This document shows, piece after piece, positions 14,865 to 21,901 of a DNA stretch of 27,082 bases. Both the position numbers and the translations under genes were made by a program. The DNA comes from an uncultured Collinsella sp. (lineage in GTDB: Bacteria; Actinomycetota; Coriobacteriia; Coriobacteriales; Coriobacteriaceae). Where the stretch lies: assembly GCA_902494565.1 (NCBI GenBank), contig CABUTN010000025.1, positions 1 through 27,082 on the forward strand, read 5' to 3'. Positions within the stretch are counted from its first letter, which is position 1. Every line of letters starts with the position of its first letter. The notes beneath the pieces are model-generated. The model was not told where the DNA came from. It ran no database searches and worked only from the letters and a program-made list of their open reading frames with translations.

Positions 14865-15743
14865 TTATTTGCCCGCGGTGGCGGTGCCGGATTGCGAAGG
14901 GGCGACAACCTTGAGCGGCTTTACGAGAGAATCCTCGTGTGGAGCCGGCGCAGCTATCTCTTCGTTTTTGGCCTTGGTGGACTCGGAACGAGTGATTTCC
15001 TCATCGAGTGCATCGATGTCGGCGTCCTCGACCACGGCGTTGAGCGACTCAAAAACGCGGTTCTTGAGCAGTGCAGTGTGCACACCTTCCGTTAGGTCGT
15101 GAAGCTTCTTAAACGCACGTTCGAGCTTGGCGTCGCGCTCGTCATCGGAGGTATCCATTCCGAGCATGCTCACGAGCACCTGCTCAAACATGGAGGACTC
15201 GCGGTTGGCGGAAGACACGTACTGACGCAGGTTGCGCGGCTCGATATGGAAGCGTGACAGCTCGGAGCAGTAGCGGATGATCGGGAAATCTCGGCCATCG
15301 ACGAGCTCACGATTCTGCGGACTCTTGATGATGCGAATGAGGTCGTTCTCAGCGAGCGAGCGGATAAACGAAATCTCGACGCCCAGCATATCGGGAATGG
15401 TCTCGATGGGATGCAGCTTTTGCTTAGTCTCCTTGGGCTCCGTCTTGAGCGGAACATCGGACAGCAAGCCCACCTCGTAGGCGAGCGTTGACAGGTCCGT
15501 GGCGTTTTCCAAGCGCTGCTTAATTACGTTGAGCGGCATATAGCGGGTCTTCTGCAGGTGCAGAATGACCTCCAGACGATCAACGTCCTCTTTGGAGTAC
15601 TGACGGTATCCCTTAGGCGTACGATGAGGGGTAATGAGCCCCTCATCCTCTAGAAATCTAATTTTTGAGTTCGAAAGATCGGGGTATGCGCCTCGAAGAA
15701 GGTTGACGACTTGGCCGATACTCAGATAGTTGCGTTCGGCCAT
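14865..15743 (-). CDS. MerR family regulator (FtsR-like)
   Basis: A 292-residue regulator with an N-terminal MerR-type winged helix (YLSIGQVVNLLRGAYPDLSNS, then KIRFLEDEGLITPHRTPKGYRQYSKEDVDRLE). No metal-binding cysteine cluster is visible. The C-terminal ~190 residues resemble the ligand-free extension of actinobacterial Rv1828/FtsR proteins more than a drug-binding domain. Its start lies 3 nt after the FHA gene stop, so the two are coupled. Adjacent garA-ftsR genes occur in mycobacteria and corynebacteria, where FtsR activates ftsZ. A role in division control is inferred from that order. Confidence 0.85.
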   Translation of the reverse strand: MAERNYLSIGQVVNLLRGAYPDLSNSKIRFLEDEGLITPHRTPKGYRQYSKEDVDRLEVILHLQKTRYMPLNVIKQRLENATDLSTLAYEVGLLSDVPLKTEPKETKQKLHPIETIPDMLGVEISFIRSLAENDLIRIIKSPQNRELVDGRDFPIIRYCSELSRFHIEPRNLRQYVSSANRESSMFEQVLVSMLGMDTSDDERDAKLERAFKKLHDLTEGVHTALLKNRVFESLNAVVEDADIDALDEEITRSESTKAKNEEIAAPAPHEDSLVKPLKVVAPSQSGTATAGK

Positions 15744-15746
15744 GCC

Positions 15747-16181
15747 CTATTCACCGGTTTCGATGCGCTCCGGCGTGCTCTCGTGGTAGATGAGCGTAAA
15801 CGTACCGATCTGGACGGAAGAACCGTCGTGCAGCGGGGCTGCATTGACGATGGCACCGTCGACCCAGGTGCCATTGAGCGAGCCCAAGTCCTCGATGCGA
15901 GCGCCTAGGCCCTCGCGAATAATGCGGGCGTGGCTGCGCGAAACGGTCATGTCATTGAGGAAGATGCCGTTCGCAGGATCGCGGCCGATGGTGGTCACGT
16001 CGTCCTCGAGCTCAAAGGCGGCACCAGTCTGCGGACCCTTGACGATGGACAGAACGGGAGCGGTGATGCGCACGTTGGCCATAAGGTCGGGAACGGTGAC
16101 GTCGCTTGAAGGCACGCGGAATACGCAGGTAGCGTCAGCAGTCTTATCATTCTGAGGCATATTGTTAACCATGTTGTCCAT
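15747..16181 (-). CDS. FHA domain protein, GarA-like
   Basis: A 144-residue phosphothreonine-binding protein. The FHA domain lies at about residues 40-140, with signature residues G66-R67, S81-x-x-H84 and N103-G104. The N-terminal tail has ATCVFR, with T18 placed like the Thr kinase-phosphorylated in the ETTSVFR motif of mycobacterial GarA, a regulator of 2-oxoglutarate metabolism. The cysteine replaces serine. The ATG at 16181 was chosen because AGGGG lies 5 nt upstream. It is 66 nt after pgsA and 3 nt before the MerR gene. Actinobacterial pgsA2-garA-ftsR neighbourhoods support the assignment; regulation by a Ser/Thr kinase is inferred, since no kinase gene is here. Confidence 0.88.
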   Translation of the reverse strand: MDNMVNNMPQNDKTADATCVFRVPSSDVTVPDLMANVRITAPVLSIVKGPQTGAAFELEDDVTTIGRDPANGIFLNDMTVSRSHARIIREGLGARIEDLGSLNGTWVDGAIVNAAPLHDGSSVQIGTFTLIYHESTPERIETGE

Positions 16182-16247
16182 GACAACCCCTAACTTATCG
16201 CGGACGTGCCGCAAATAATGAACCGTACGTAATCATACCCCAACGAA

Positions 16248-16952
16248 TCAGTCTTCGATTTCAGGGTTCAGAAAGTCGATGTCCTCGTCCTCGGGATGCG
16301 CGAGAGCCTGTTTAATGGCCGCTCCGCCCTTAATGGAGTAGATGACAGCCGTGAGCATGGAGAAGATCACGCCGCCGTACACAAAGAAGATGCCGAGGGG
16401 CACCGAGCTTCCGTTGAGGCCCGGGAAGGCCGTGAGGGTTGAAGGTAAAAGATGCAGTCCGTCAATAACGGGGAAACCGAGCAGCATGAGCGAGAAGCCG
16501 GTCATGAGCAGCGCTGTCGCAATCTTTCCGGGGAAGACGACGTCAATGGGACGAGGGTGGTAATGGCGAACGATAAGTGTGCCGATGCCCAGATAGATGT
16601 CACGGCCGATAATGAGCACGCAGACCCAGATGGGTAGCTCTCCGCGGACCACCAGTCCCAAGACGCCGGTAAACAGCAGTGCACGGTCGCAGATGGGGTC
16701 CATGACCTTGCCGAGCCACGAGACCGTCTTAGTCATGCGGGCGATCTGGCCGTCCATCCAGTCGGTGGAGGCGGCAACGGCGTAGATAACGATGGCGATG
16801 ACGCGGTTGTTATCCGTCACAAACAGGTACAGAAATACCAGGGTGAGGATCAGGCGCGTAAAGGTGATGAAATTGGAGATCGTAAAGATCTTATTCGACG
16901 GGTAATCGGAAGTGCCGATAAGCTCCTTTTTGATCTTCTTTTTGATGCCCAC
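16248..16952 (-). CDS. pgsA: CDP-alcohol phosphatidyltransferase (PgsA family)
   Basis: A 234-residue integral membrane enzyme that makes a phospholipid from CDP-diacylglycerol and an alcohol, most likely glycerol-3-phosphate (phosphatidylglycerophosphate synthase). The CDP-alcohol motif D-x2-DG-x2-AR-x8-G-x3-D-x3-D is complete (DWMDGQIARMTK, GKVMDPICD). About five or six transmembrane segments are visible, with an acidic C-terminus. The start is a GTG at 16952 preceded by GGGGGAG; no ATG fits until far upstream. Cardiolipin synthase activity is an alternative within the family. Confidence 0.85.
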   Translation of the reverse strand: MGIKKKIKKELIGTSDYPSNKIFTISNFITFTRLILTLVFLYLFVTDNNRVIAIVIYAVAASTDWMDGQIARMTKTVSWLGKVMDPICDRALLFTGVLGLVVRGELPIWVCVLIIGRDIYLGIGTLIVRHYHPRPIDVVFPGKIATALLMTGFSLMLLGFPVIDGLHLLPSTLTAFPGLNGSSVPLGIFFVYGGVIFSMLTAVIYSIKGGAAIKQALAHPEDEDIDFLNPEIED

Positions 16953-17101
16953 AGGACTCCCCCGCTGGTTAACGACAAAACTTTCGATACTATACCCGTT
17001 CCGGCGATGTCTATCCAGCGCAGCCATAGAGAGTCCAGACATGTGGAGGATGCTGCTGGGTGCCACGAGGACTCTCGCGCCGTTGCTTTAACAAAAAACT
17101 C

Positions 17102-17350
17102 TCACAGGAAGTAGCCGCGATGGCTATGTTGGTAGTTGCAGCTACAGTTATTGTTGAGGGTGAGCAGCGCGTCGCGCACGCCGTAGAGGTAGCCGCTGAT
17201 GAGCGCCCAGCGCACGCGCTCGTCGAGCGCAGCGAGGTAGAGCGTCTGCATGCCACCGCCGGAAAAGCCGACGCAGCCGAGTTCGCGCAGACTCCGCGCG
17301 CCGCGCGCCGCAACGTAGTCGATGAGGCGCATGAGGTCCCAGGTCTTCGG
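17102..17350 (-). pseudogene. Alpha/beta-hydrolase fragment
   Basis: About 80 residues match the middle of an esterase/dienelactone-hydrolase-like protein. The nucleophile elbow is in GCVGFSGGGMQTLYLAALDE, followed by LISGYLYGVRDALLTLNNNC and SCNY. Both flanks are missing: the N-terminal part is replaced by an unrelated fragment in another frame near 17350, and the C-terminus ends soon after SCNY. The catalytic Asp and His regions are absent, so it cannot be active. Confidence 0.65.
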
Positions 17351-17465
17351 CATCGATGTGCACATCGAGCATCACGCCGACCATGAACATTGCGAGAAAC
17401 GTATTTGCCGAGCCCACCGAAGCGGTGACGTCGAGCACCGGCGCAGAATAGCGATGCATCCCTTT
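17330..17465 (-). pseudogene. Membrane-protein fragment, possibly AEC-type transporter
   Basis: About 45 residues (YSAPVLDVTASVGSANTFLA, then MFMVGVMLDV) form one hydrophobic helix with a layout like auxin-efflux-carrier (AEC) permeases. No start or continuation is present. It meets the hydrolase fragment near 17340-17350 in a different frame. The assignment to AEC is tentative; that it is a scrap of a larger membrane protein is more certain. Confidence 0.35.
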
Positions 17466-17556
17466 GTACATGGGCACACAAGGGGATACAGCAAAGGCGA
17501 CCGGAGGTCGCAATACCCTCCTGGTGAACAGCTAGCAAGGTGAGTAAAACCACACC

Positions 17557-17592
17557 GAACGCCGCTCACGCCAGGGCGGCGTTCACCTTTTG
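17557..17592 (+). terminator. Hairpin with T-run upstream of 7beta-HSDH
   Basis: GAACGCCGC (17557-17565) and GCGGCGTTC (17576-17584) form a perfect 9-bp stem with a 10-nt loop, followed by ACCTTTT. In plus orientation it would isolate the 7beta-HSDH gene from upstream transcription. The remaining ~200 nt to the ATG show no convincing promoter to me; CATAAT at 17719-17724 is a possible -10. Confidence 0.6.
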
Positions 17593-17800
17593 GTTCCACC
17601 TGCCAGCACCTCCTCTCTCGATGCCGCAAGGGTTTCTTCGTGGTGATAGACCGACACCGTTCATCGTTGTTACGGGCTCGTTCGCAAAGTCGTGAACACG
17701 CTCCCCTCTTGTTCAGCGCATAATGGTGCACCGTATGCGGCTGTGCGGTCGCACGCTAAAGGAGATGTGCCCGCATGGGCATCGAGAGAGAGGATGCAGC

Positions 17801-18592
17801 ATGAACCTGAGGGAGAAGTACGGTGAGTGGGGCCTGATCCTGGGCGCGACCGAGGGCGTCGGCAAGGCGTTCTGCGAGAAGATCGCCGCCGGCGGCATGA
17901 ACGTCGTCATGGTCGGCCGTCGCGAGGAGAAGCTGAACGTGCTCGCAGGCGAGATCCGCGAGACCTACGGCGTGGAGACCAAGGTCGTGCGCGCCGACTT
18001 TAGCCAGCCCGGCGCTGCCGAGACCGTCTTCGCCGCGACCGAGGGCCTGGACATGGGCTTCATGAGCTACGTGGCCTGCCTGCACAGCTTCGGTAAGATC
18101 CAGGACACCCCCTGGGAGAAGCACGAGGCCATGATCAACGTCAACGTCGTGACCTTCCTCAAGTGCTTCCACCACTACATGCGGATCTTTGCCGCCCAGG
18201 ACCGCGGCGCCGTGATCAACGTCTCGTCGATGACCGGCATCAGCTCCAGCCCCTGGAACGGCCAGTACGGCGCGGGCAAGGCCTTCATCCTCAAGATGAC
18301 CGAGGCCGTGGCCTGCGAGTGCGAGGGCACCGGCGTCGACGTCGAGGTCATCACCCTCGGCACCACCCTAACCCCCAGCCTGCTGTCCAACCTCCCCGGC
18401 GGCCCGCAGGGCGAGGCCGTCATGAAGATCGCCCTCACCCCCGAGGAGTGCGTCGACGAGGCCTTTGAGAAGCTGGGTAAGGAGCTCTCCGTCATCGCCG
18501 GCCAGCGCAACAAGGACTCCGTCTACGACTGGAAGGCAAACCACACCGAGGACGAGTACATCCGCTACATGGGCTCGTTCTACCGCGACTAG
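17801..18592 (+). CDS. 7beta-HSDH: NADPH-dependent 7beta-hydroxysteroid dehydrogenase
   Basis: A short-chain dehydrogenase of 263 residues that I recognise as the Collinsella aerofaciens 7beta-HSDH (EC 1.1.1.201). It interconverts 7-oxolithocholate and ursodeoxycholate in the gut. The Rossmann motif is GATEGVGKAF (residues 15-24). G39-R40-R41 is the NADPH-selecting loop. The catalytic residues are S143 (NVSSMTG), Y156 and K160 (YGAGK). The N-terminus MNLREKYGEWGL and the length match the characterised enzyme. The ATG is preceded by GAGAGAGG. Codons almost all end in C or G, unlike the more mixed flanking genes. It stands alone, with no other bile-acid gene in the window and with gene remnants on both sides. 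Confidence 0.95.
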   Translation: MNLREKYGEWGLILGATEGVGKAFCEKIAAGGMNVVMVGRREEKLNVLAGEIRETYGVETKVVRADFSQPGAAETVFAATEGLDMGFMSYVACLHSFGKIQDTPWEKHEAMINVNVVTFLKCFHHYMRIFAAQDRGAVINVSSMTGISSSPWNGQYGAGKAFILKMTEAVACECEGTGVDVEVITLGTTLTPSLLSNLPGGPQGEAVMKIALTPEECVDEAFEKLGKELSVIAGQRNKDSVYDWKANHTEDEYIRYMGSFYRD

Positions 18593-18639
18593 CAACTGCG
18601 GAACACACGCGCGAGGCTGCATACGGGTTCGCAGGTAGA

Positions 18640-18897
18640 GATGCGAGTGCGAGGGTTTCTTTGCGGGGGCGTGCGGATGCGGCGCCTGCGAGGGAACCCT
18701 CTTTTCATGGGTGGGCGCGGCGATGAACCCGTGCGCGGCACCTCGGCGCTCACCGTCGAGGGCGACCTGCCCGGCTCCCTCGCGATCTCCCTACACGGGG
18801 TTCTGCGCTCCGGCATCCTCTGGACCGTGTCTCGCTCGTGCTCAGTGGGCCGGCCGATCCGGCCCTCAGGGTATCGGATTCCCGCATTCATCCGCAC
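18640..18897 (-). pseudogene. IS30-type transposase N-terminal remnant
   Basis: On the minus strand the segment PTEHERDTVQRMPERRTPCR-EIAREPGRSPSTVSAEVPR matches the N-terminal helix-turn-helix of IS30-family transposases. Proline at EIAREPGRS and at AEVPR suggests decay. The match ends near 18710 and no DDE catalytic domain follows, since the 7beta-HSDH gene begins its 3' end at 18592. The start region lies inside the dispersed hairpin repeat at 18853-18945. Confidence 0.7.
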
Positions 18898-18945
18898 ATG
18901 TTCGTATGAATGCGGGAGGTGTTCGGGTGAAGTTGATATTCAAGG
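18853..18945. repeat. Dispersed hairpin repeat, copy A
   Basis: About 93 nt that align throughout with 24163-24252. It contains the stem CCCGCATTCAT (18881-18891) / ATGAATGCGGG (18906-18916), a GGGTATCG segment before it and GAAGTTGATATTCAAGG after it. It overlaps the 5' end of the IS30-type remnant, so it is probably the terminal region of that element or a derivative of it. Confidence 0.75.
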
Positions 18946-19061
18946 TGTAGACCTTTTTCTTGGTACTCCTCAAATGCGGCAGGATTTTTCGAGTTTGTAG
19001 ATGCTAATTATAGAATTCAGGGAAGGCTGCTGTCACGTTCACCGTTTAAGAAGGTGCCGCT

Positions 19062-19400
19062 TTGAAATATCTCGTCGAGGATTGCGATAATCCGGCAGAT
19101 CCCGTCCAGGACTACGCCGAAGCCAAGGAGATTATCCGCCGGGTACTCGGCTCCCACCCATCGGTGAGACAAGCCGGCATGTTCGGCTCGTTCGTCCGCG
19201 GCGAGCAGAAGGACTCATCCGACGTCGACCTGCTTCTCCAGGTCGACGGCAAGGACGCCTTCGAGATTATCGGAATCGGCCTCACCCTGGCCGAGGAGCT
19301 CGGGCGGGACGTGGACATGCTGACGACACTCCGTGGGGCCACGAGCAGTTTCATCGAGAACCTGAAAAGAGAGGGACGTCTCATCTACAGGAGGGATTAA
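19062..19400 (+). CDS. MNT-type nucleotidyltransferase domain protein
   Basis: A 112-residue minimal nucleotidyltransferase. The motif GMFGSFVRGEQKDSSDVDLL, followed by a second conserved aspartate in RDVDML, matches the MntA/Kanamycin-nucleotidyltransferase fold. In HEPN-MNT toxin-antitoxin pairs the MNT protein inactivates the HEPN RNase by adding AMP to a tyrosine. The start is a TTG with AAGGTG 5 nt upstream; no ATG fits. A 38-codon ORF follows 13 nt later with a good ribosome binding site, but lacks a HEPN domain. This antitoxin may therefore be an orphan. Confidence 0.82.
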   Translation: MKYLVEDCDNPADPVQDYAEAKEIIRRVLGSHPSVRQAGMFGSFVRGEQKDSSDVDLLLQVDGKDAFEIIGIGLTLAEELGRDVDMLTTLRGATSSFIENLKREGRLIYRRD

Positions 19401-19413
19401 GGAGAGGTAGGCC

Positions 19414-19530
19414 ATGAGAACCCTTGAAGAGGCACGCCACACCCCCCCCGAAACTCGCACTGCCATCACACGGGCAATCAACACTGAATCCTGTTATGCG
19501 ACATGGGCAAACGGTCACGTGCGCGATTAA
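19414..19530 (+). pseudogene. Truncated ORF in the HEPN toxin position
   Basis: A 38-codon frame starts 13 nt after the MNT gene, behind AGGAGAGG, with MRTLEEARHTPPETR. It then runs into unrelated sequence and a TAA. A C8 tract (19442-19449) falls at codons 10-12, just where HEPN-like sequence would have to continue. No Rx4-6H active-site motif is found in any plus frame to ~19800. I read it as the start of a lost HEPN partner; it could also be a chance small ORF. Confidence 0.4.
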
Positions 19531-19811
19531 AACGAATTCACTTAGCAGACTTCAAGAATGCTTTAGCACTGCAGGATGGCCATACGCGGAGCGCGGCACG
19601 CATAAGCCAAAAGCGGCATTAAAAGCCATCCCCTTCCCTGCTGAATGCGCGTCCTAGCCCATCAACCGGTCGGACCATCGCGAAGATGATCCGTGCTTCC
19701 ATACTGCGATGCGATATCAAGCATCACGAATGTCCCCGCCCAACGGGGTTCTCCCCTCCGCAGGCGTTTCGGAATCCGCCCCCATCCCGAATTCCCACGC
19801 AGCGGCCGCGT

Positions 19812-20300
19812 TCACCGCCGACACGGGGGCCCTAGCTCCCCCGCGCCGCGGGCGCGGGCGGCGAGGTCGGATGTGAAAGCCGGACCGCAGAGGTATCGAG
19901 CGCACGCGGCCAGGGCCTCGAGGGCGCCTGGCGGGTAGGGAGATCCGAGCGTGAGGCAGGGCAACGCGCAGGCCCGCGAAAGGTTCACGAGCTCCCCCGC
20001 GACGCGGCAGACCCTCGGCTGTCCCTCGTAAAGGATGCAGAAGACACGGTCGAGGTCCGACGGTTCGACCAGGCTGTACCGGCAGTCCGCATGCAGTGCG
20101 CAGCCCCTCCCGCGCGGGTCGCCGTCCGAGTCCTCATCCGGCTCATGATGGCGCACCTCGACCCAAAGGCCCTCCAACACATCGTCGAACCCGAAATCGA
20201 GCTCCGCCTGGACGCTCTCGCCGAACGCATCGCCCAGGGCGAGCTCCGGCACCTTCGTCACACGGCCGTCCAGCCACTCAATCTCTCTCATCGCGCGCAT
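19812..20300 (-). CDS. Hypothetical protein
   Basis: A 162-residue soluble protein I do not recognise. It starts at an ATG 8 nt after GGAAGGGG (MRAMREIEWLDGRVTKVPEL). The acidic first half (FGFDDVLEGLWVEVRHHEPD) is followed by a middle that could be a domain (LDRVFCILYEGQPRVCRVAG). The C-terminus is Ala/Arg-rich. Several cysteines are present without a clear metal motif. GC-rich composition raises the chance of a spurious frame, but the ribosome binding site and protein-like first 120 residues favour a real gene. It stands alone between the MNT locus and ~480 nt of empty sequence. Confidence 0.5.
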   Translation of the reverse strand: MRAMREIEWLDGRVTKVPELALGDAFGESVQAELDFGFDDVLEGLWVEVRHHEPDEDSDGDPRGRGCALHADCRYSLVEPSDLDRVFCILYEGQPRVCRVAGELVNLSRACALPCLTLGSPYPPGALEALAACARYLCGPAFTSDLAARARGAGELGPPCRR

Positions 20301-20321
20301 GGTCCAAGCCCCTTCCGACAC

Positions 20322-20800
20322 GGGATTGTCAGCTCAACCCGACCCTTACCCATACGGACGAACATAACTCGCCAGGGGAAGCCCCTGAAGGCCGTGCGCC
20401 ACAACATGAGGCCGAATCCGCCCCCAGCTGGACAGGCCAACAACGAAGGAGCACACGGAACCGGCGCGGCGTTACAACCGTCCCGGCAAGCGTTTCACTT
20501 GGCCAAGTCATGATGCCGACAAACCCGGAAATGCTCCAACGGAGCGCCGAACGAGGGTAACAATATAAAGCCGTGCAACACGCGTTGGACGACCAGAACA
20601 TCCCAAACAAAGGCCTGTCGGTCCCACCTTCAAGCCCAATAGCAAAATGTGCATCAGCGGATTTGCAGCGATACAAGTCTCAACCGTCACCATCACACCG
20701 CAGCGCGCCTAGTCCCACTCATCCTACTGCAAATGTCCCAGAACGAGAAAACGACCAGCTTAACATGCCAACCTTTATATCCGCACGCACGTAATTCAAC
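20322..20800. other. Gene-free stretch
   Basis: About 480 nt between the hypothetical gene and the DUF1648-like gene. Frames here are short, lack ribosome binding sites and read as low-complexity Pro/Ser/Arg peptides. I see no tRNA, hairpin terminator or recognisable remnant. Confidence 0.5.
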
Positions 20801-21428
20801 TCATAAGGACCGGCTATCCCTTACCTGTGACACAATCTCAAACGCACAGAACAGAATCATCAGTCCAATCATCGCATAAGAGGCAGCCGAACCTTCAAGC
20901 ACTATTCCACAAAGAACAATCTCCGCGCCGCCAATAAGAACTGTTATCAGGCGCTCTGCCTTTTTGCTCTCGCCGCTCGCATAAAAAGGCGGCAAAGCGC
21001 ACAAGATCACATATAGCCCGGGAAGGGAATACAGGATCGATAGTCCAAGTCCCCCATCAACCGCAGTGCTTTGCGTAAGAATCAACTGAACCCAAACGGC
21101 AATTATCACTGAGCAGGTTGTCGATAAAAGAAGACTAGAAATATAGCACGCAACAAAGTCCCGTCGCATTCGAGCAGAGAAATCCGCGAACTCTCTTCGC
21201 CGCGTGGAAAAAATAAGGTACACAGAAATTGCAATAGAACCAATCAGAGAAAACAGCGGAACAACCAGCAATTCAAGCTTATTACCCCATCGATCAACCA
21301 CACCCCCACTCCAATGAGCGGGAATTGTATCAGGGAGGACTGACCAAGCCGCCCATAGAATCAGAAATGGAAGAATAGAGAGGATGAATGATGATAACAC
21401 TGCAGTAATTTTTTTTTGAGGCTCTCAT
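20801..21428 (-). pseudogene. DUF1648/SdpI-like membrane protein, frameshifted at an A9 tract
   Basis: Four or five transmembrane helices and the DUF1648 motif LPDTIPAHWSGGVVDRWGNK near the N-terminus place it in the SdpI-related family, whose members include bacteriocin immunity proteins. In the frame carrying the domain, the only usable start is a GTG at 21400 with no ribosome binding site. An ATG at 21428 (11 nt after AAGGAG) is out of frame because of nine A's (minus strand; 21409-21417). With eight A's the frame would read MRASKKITAVLSSFILSILP, a natural N-terminus. It is therefore off by slippage, phase-variable or a sequencing error. Otherwise the protein of ~199 residues is intact. 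Confidence 0.6.
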
Positions 21429-21487
21429 CGATTCCGCATCTCCTTGCGCGCCCACATTCCACTCCGCCTTAAATCAAGTATAAATAG

Positions 21488-21577
21488 ATGGCGCTCGGTA
21501 TTATTGGCGCAATCGCGATAGCGATTACCGCCGTTGTTTCTTTAAAAATGGTAGGAATACATGTCTCCAAGAATTGA
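21488..21577 (+). CDS. Small hydrophobic peptide (29 aa)
   Basis: ATG at 21488 opens a 29-residue peptide, MALGIIGAIAIAITAVVSLK followed by MVGIHVSKN. It has one membrane-length hydrophobic stretch and a basic C-terminus, like leaderless bacteriocins or small membrane toxins. Its stop overlaps the next ORF by 17 nt, and GTAGGA of that ORF lies within it. No clear ribosome binding site precedes it, though TATAAAT just upstream could be a promoter element. It is divergent from the SdpI-like gene and upstream of the ABC transporter. Real coding status is uncertain. Confidence 0.35.
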   Translation: MALGIIGAIAIAITAVVSLKMVGIHVSKN

Positions 21578-21761
21578 TATATCGATTGACGAGCTGCCCG
21601 AAGCGTCGAGCCTTCTTGATGGACATGACTATTCGTCACAAATCATTCAGCGTATCGCCGGGGTTCCAGTAATACTCGATGCATCGGGATGCCCTCATTC
21701 CCCTTTTTTCGAAGTTGAATATGATGACAGGACGACTAGGTTTACAAGTCAAGCAAGTTAA
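21561..21761 (+). CDS. Small hypothetical protein (66 aa)
   Basis: A 66-residue soluble acidic peptide (MSPRIDISIDELPEASSLLD; then IAGVPVILDASG) that I do not recognise. The ATG has GTAGGA 4 nt upstream. It overlaps the preceding 29-aa ORF by 17 nt and lies 140 nt before the ABC transporter gene, so the three could form one transcript. It may be a truncated remnant rather than a functional gene. Confidence 0.4.
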   Translation: MSPRIDISIDELPEASSLLDGHDYSSQIIQRIAGVPVILDASGCPHSPFFEVEYDDRTTRFTSQAS

Positions 21762-21901
21762 TAATCTATGTAGTCAATATAATACCGTTGAACCCGCATA
21801 TCGATACCGTTCAGCCATTCGCCTCGCCCCCGCCGCGCGCATCTTCATTCAATCTGTTACTTTTAATCTAACGATTCTTTGAGGAATGCAGGTGCTTCTG
21901 A

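Noticed and set aside
19531..19811. Short frames after the MNT locus
   Set aside because: Low-complexity translations without ribosome binding sites and no match to HEPN or any other domain.
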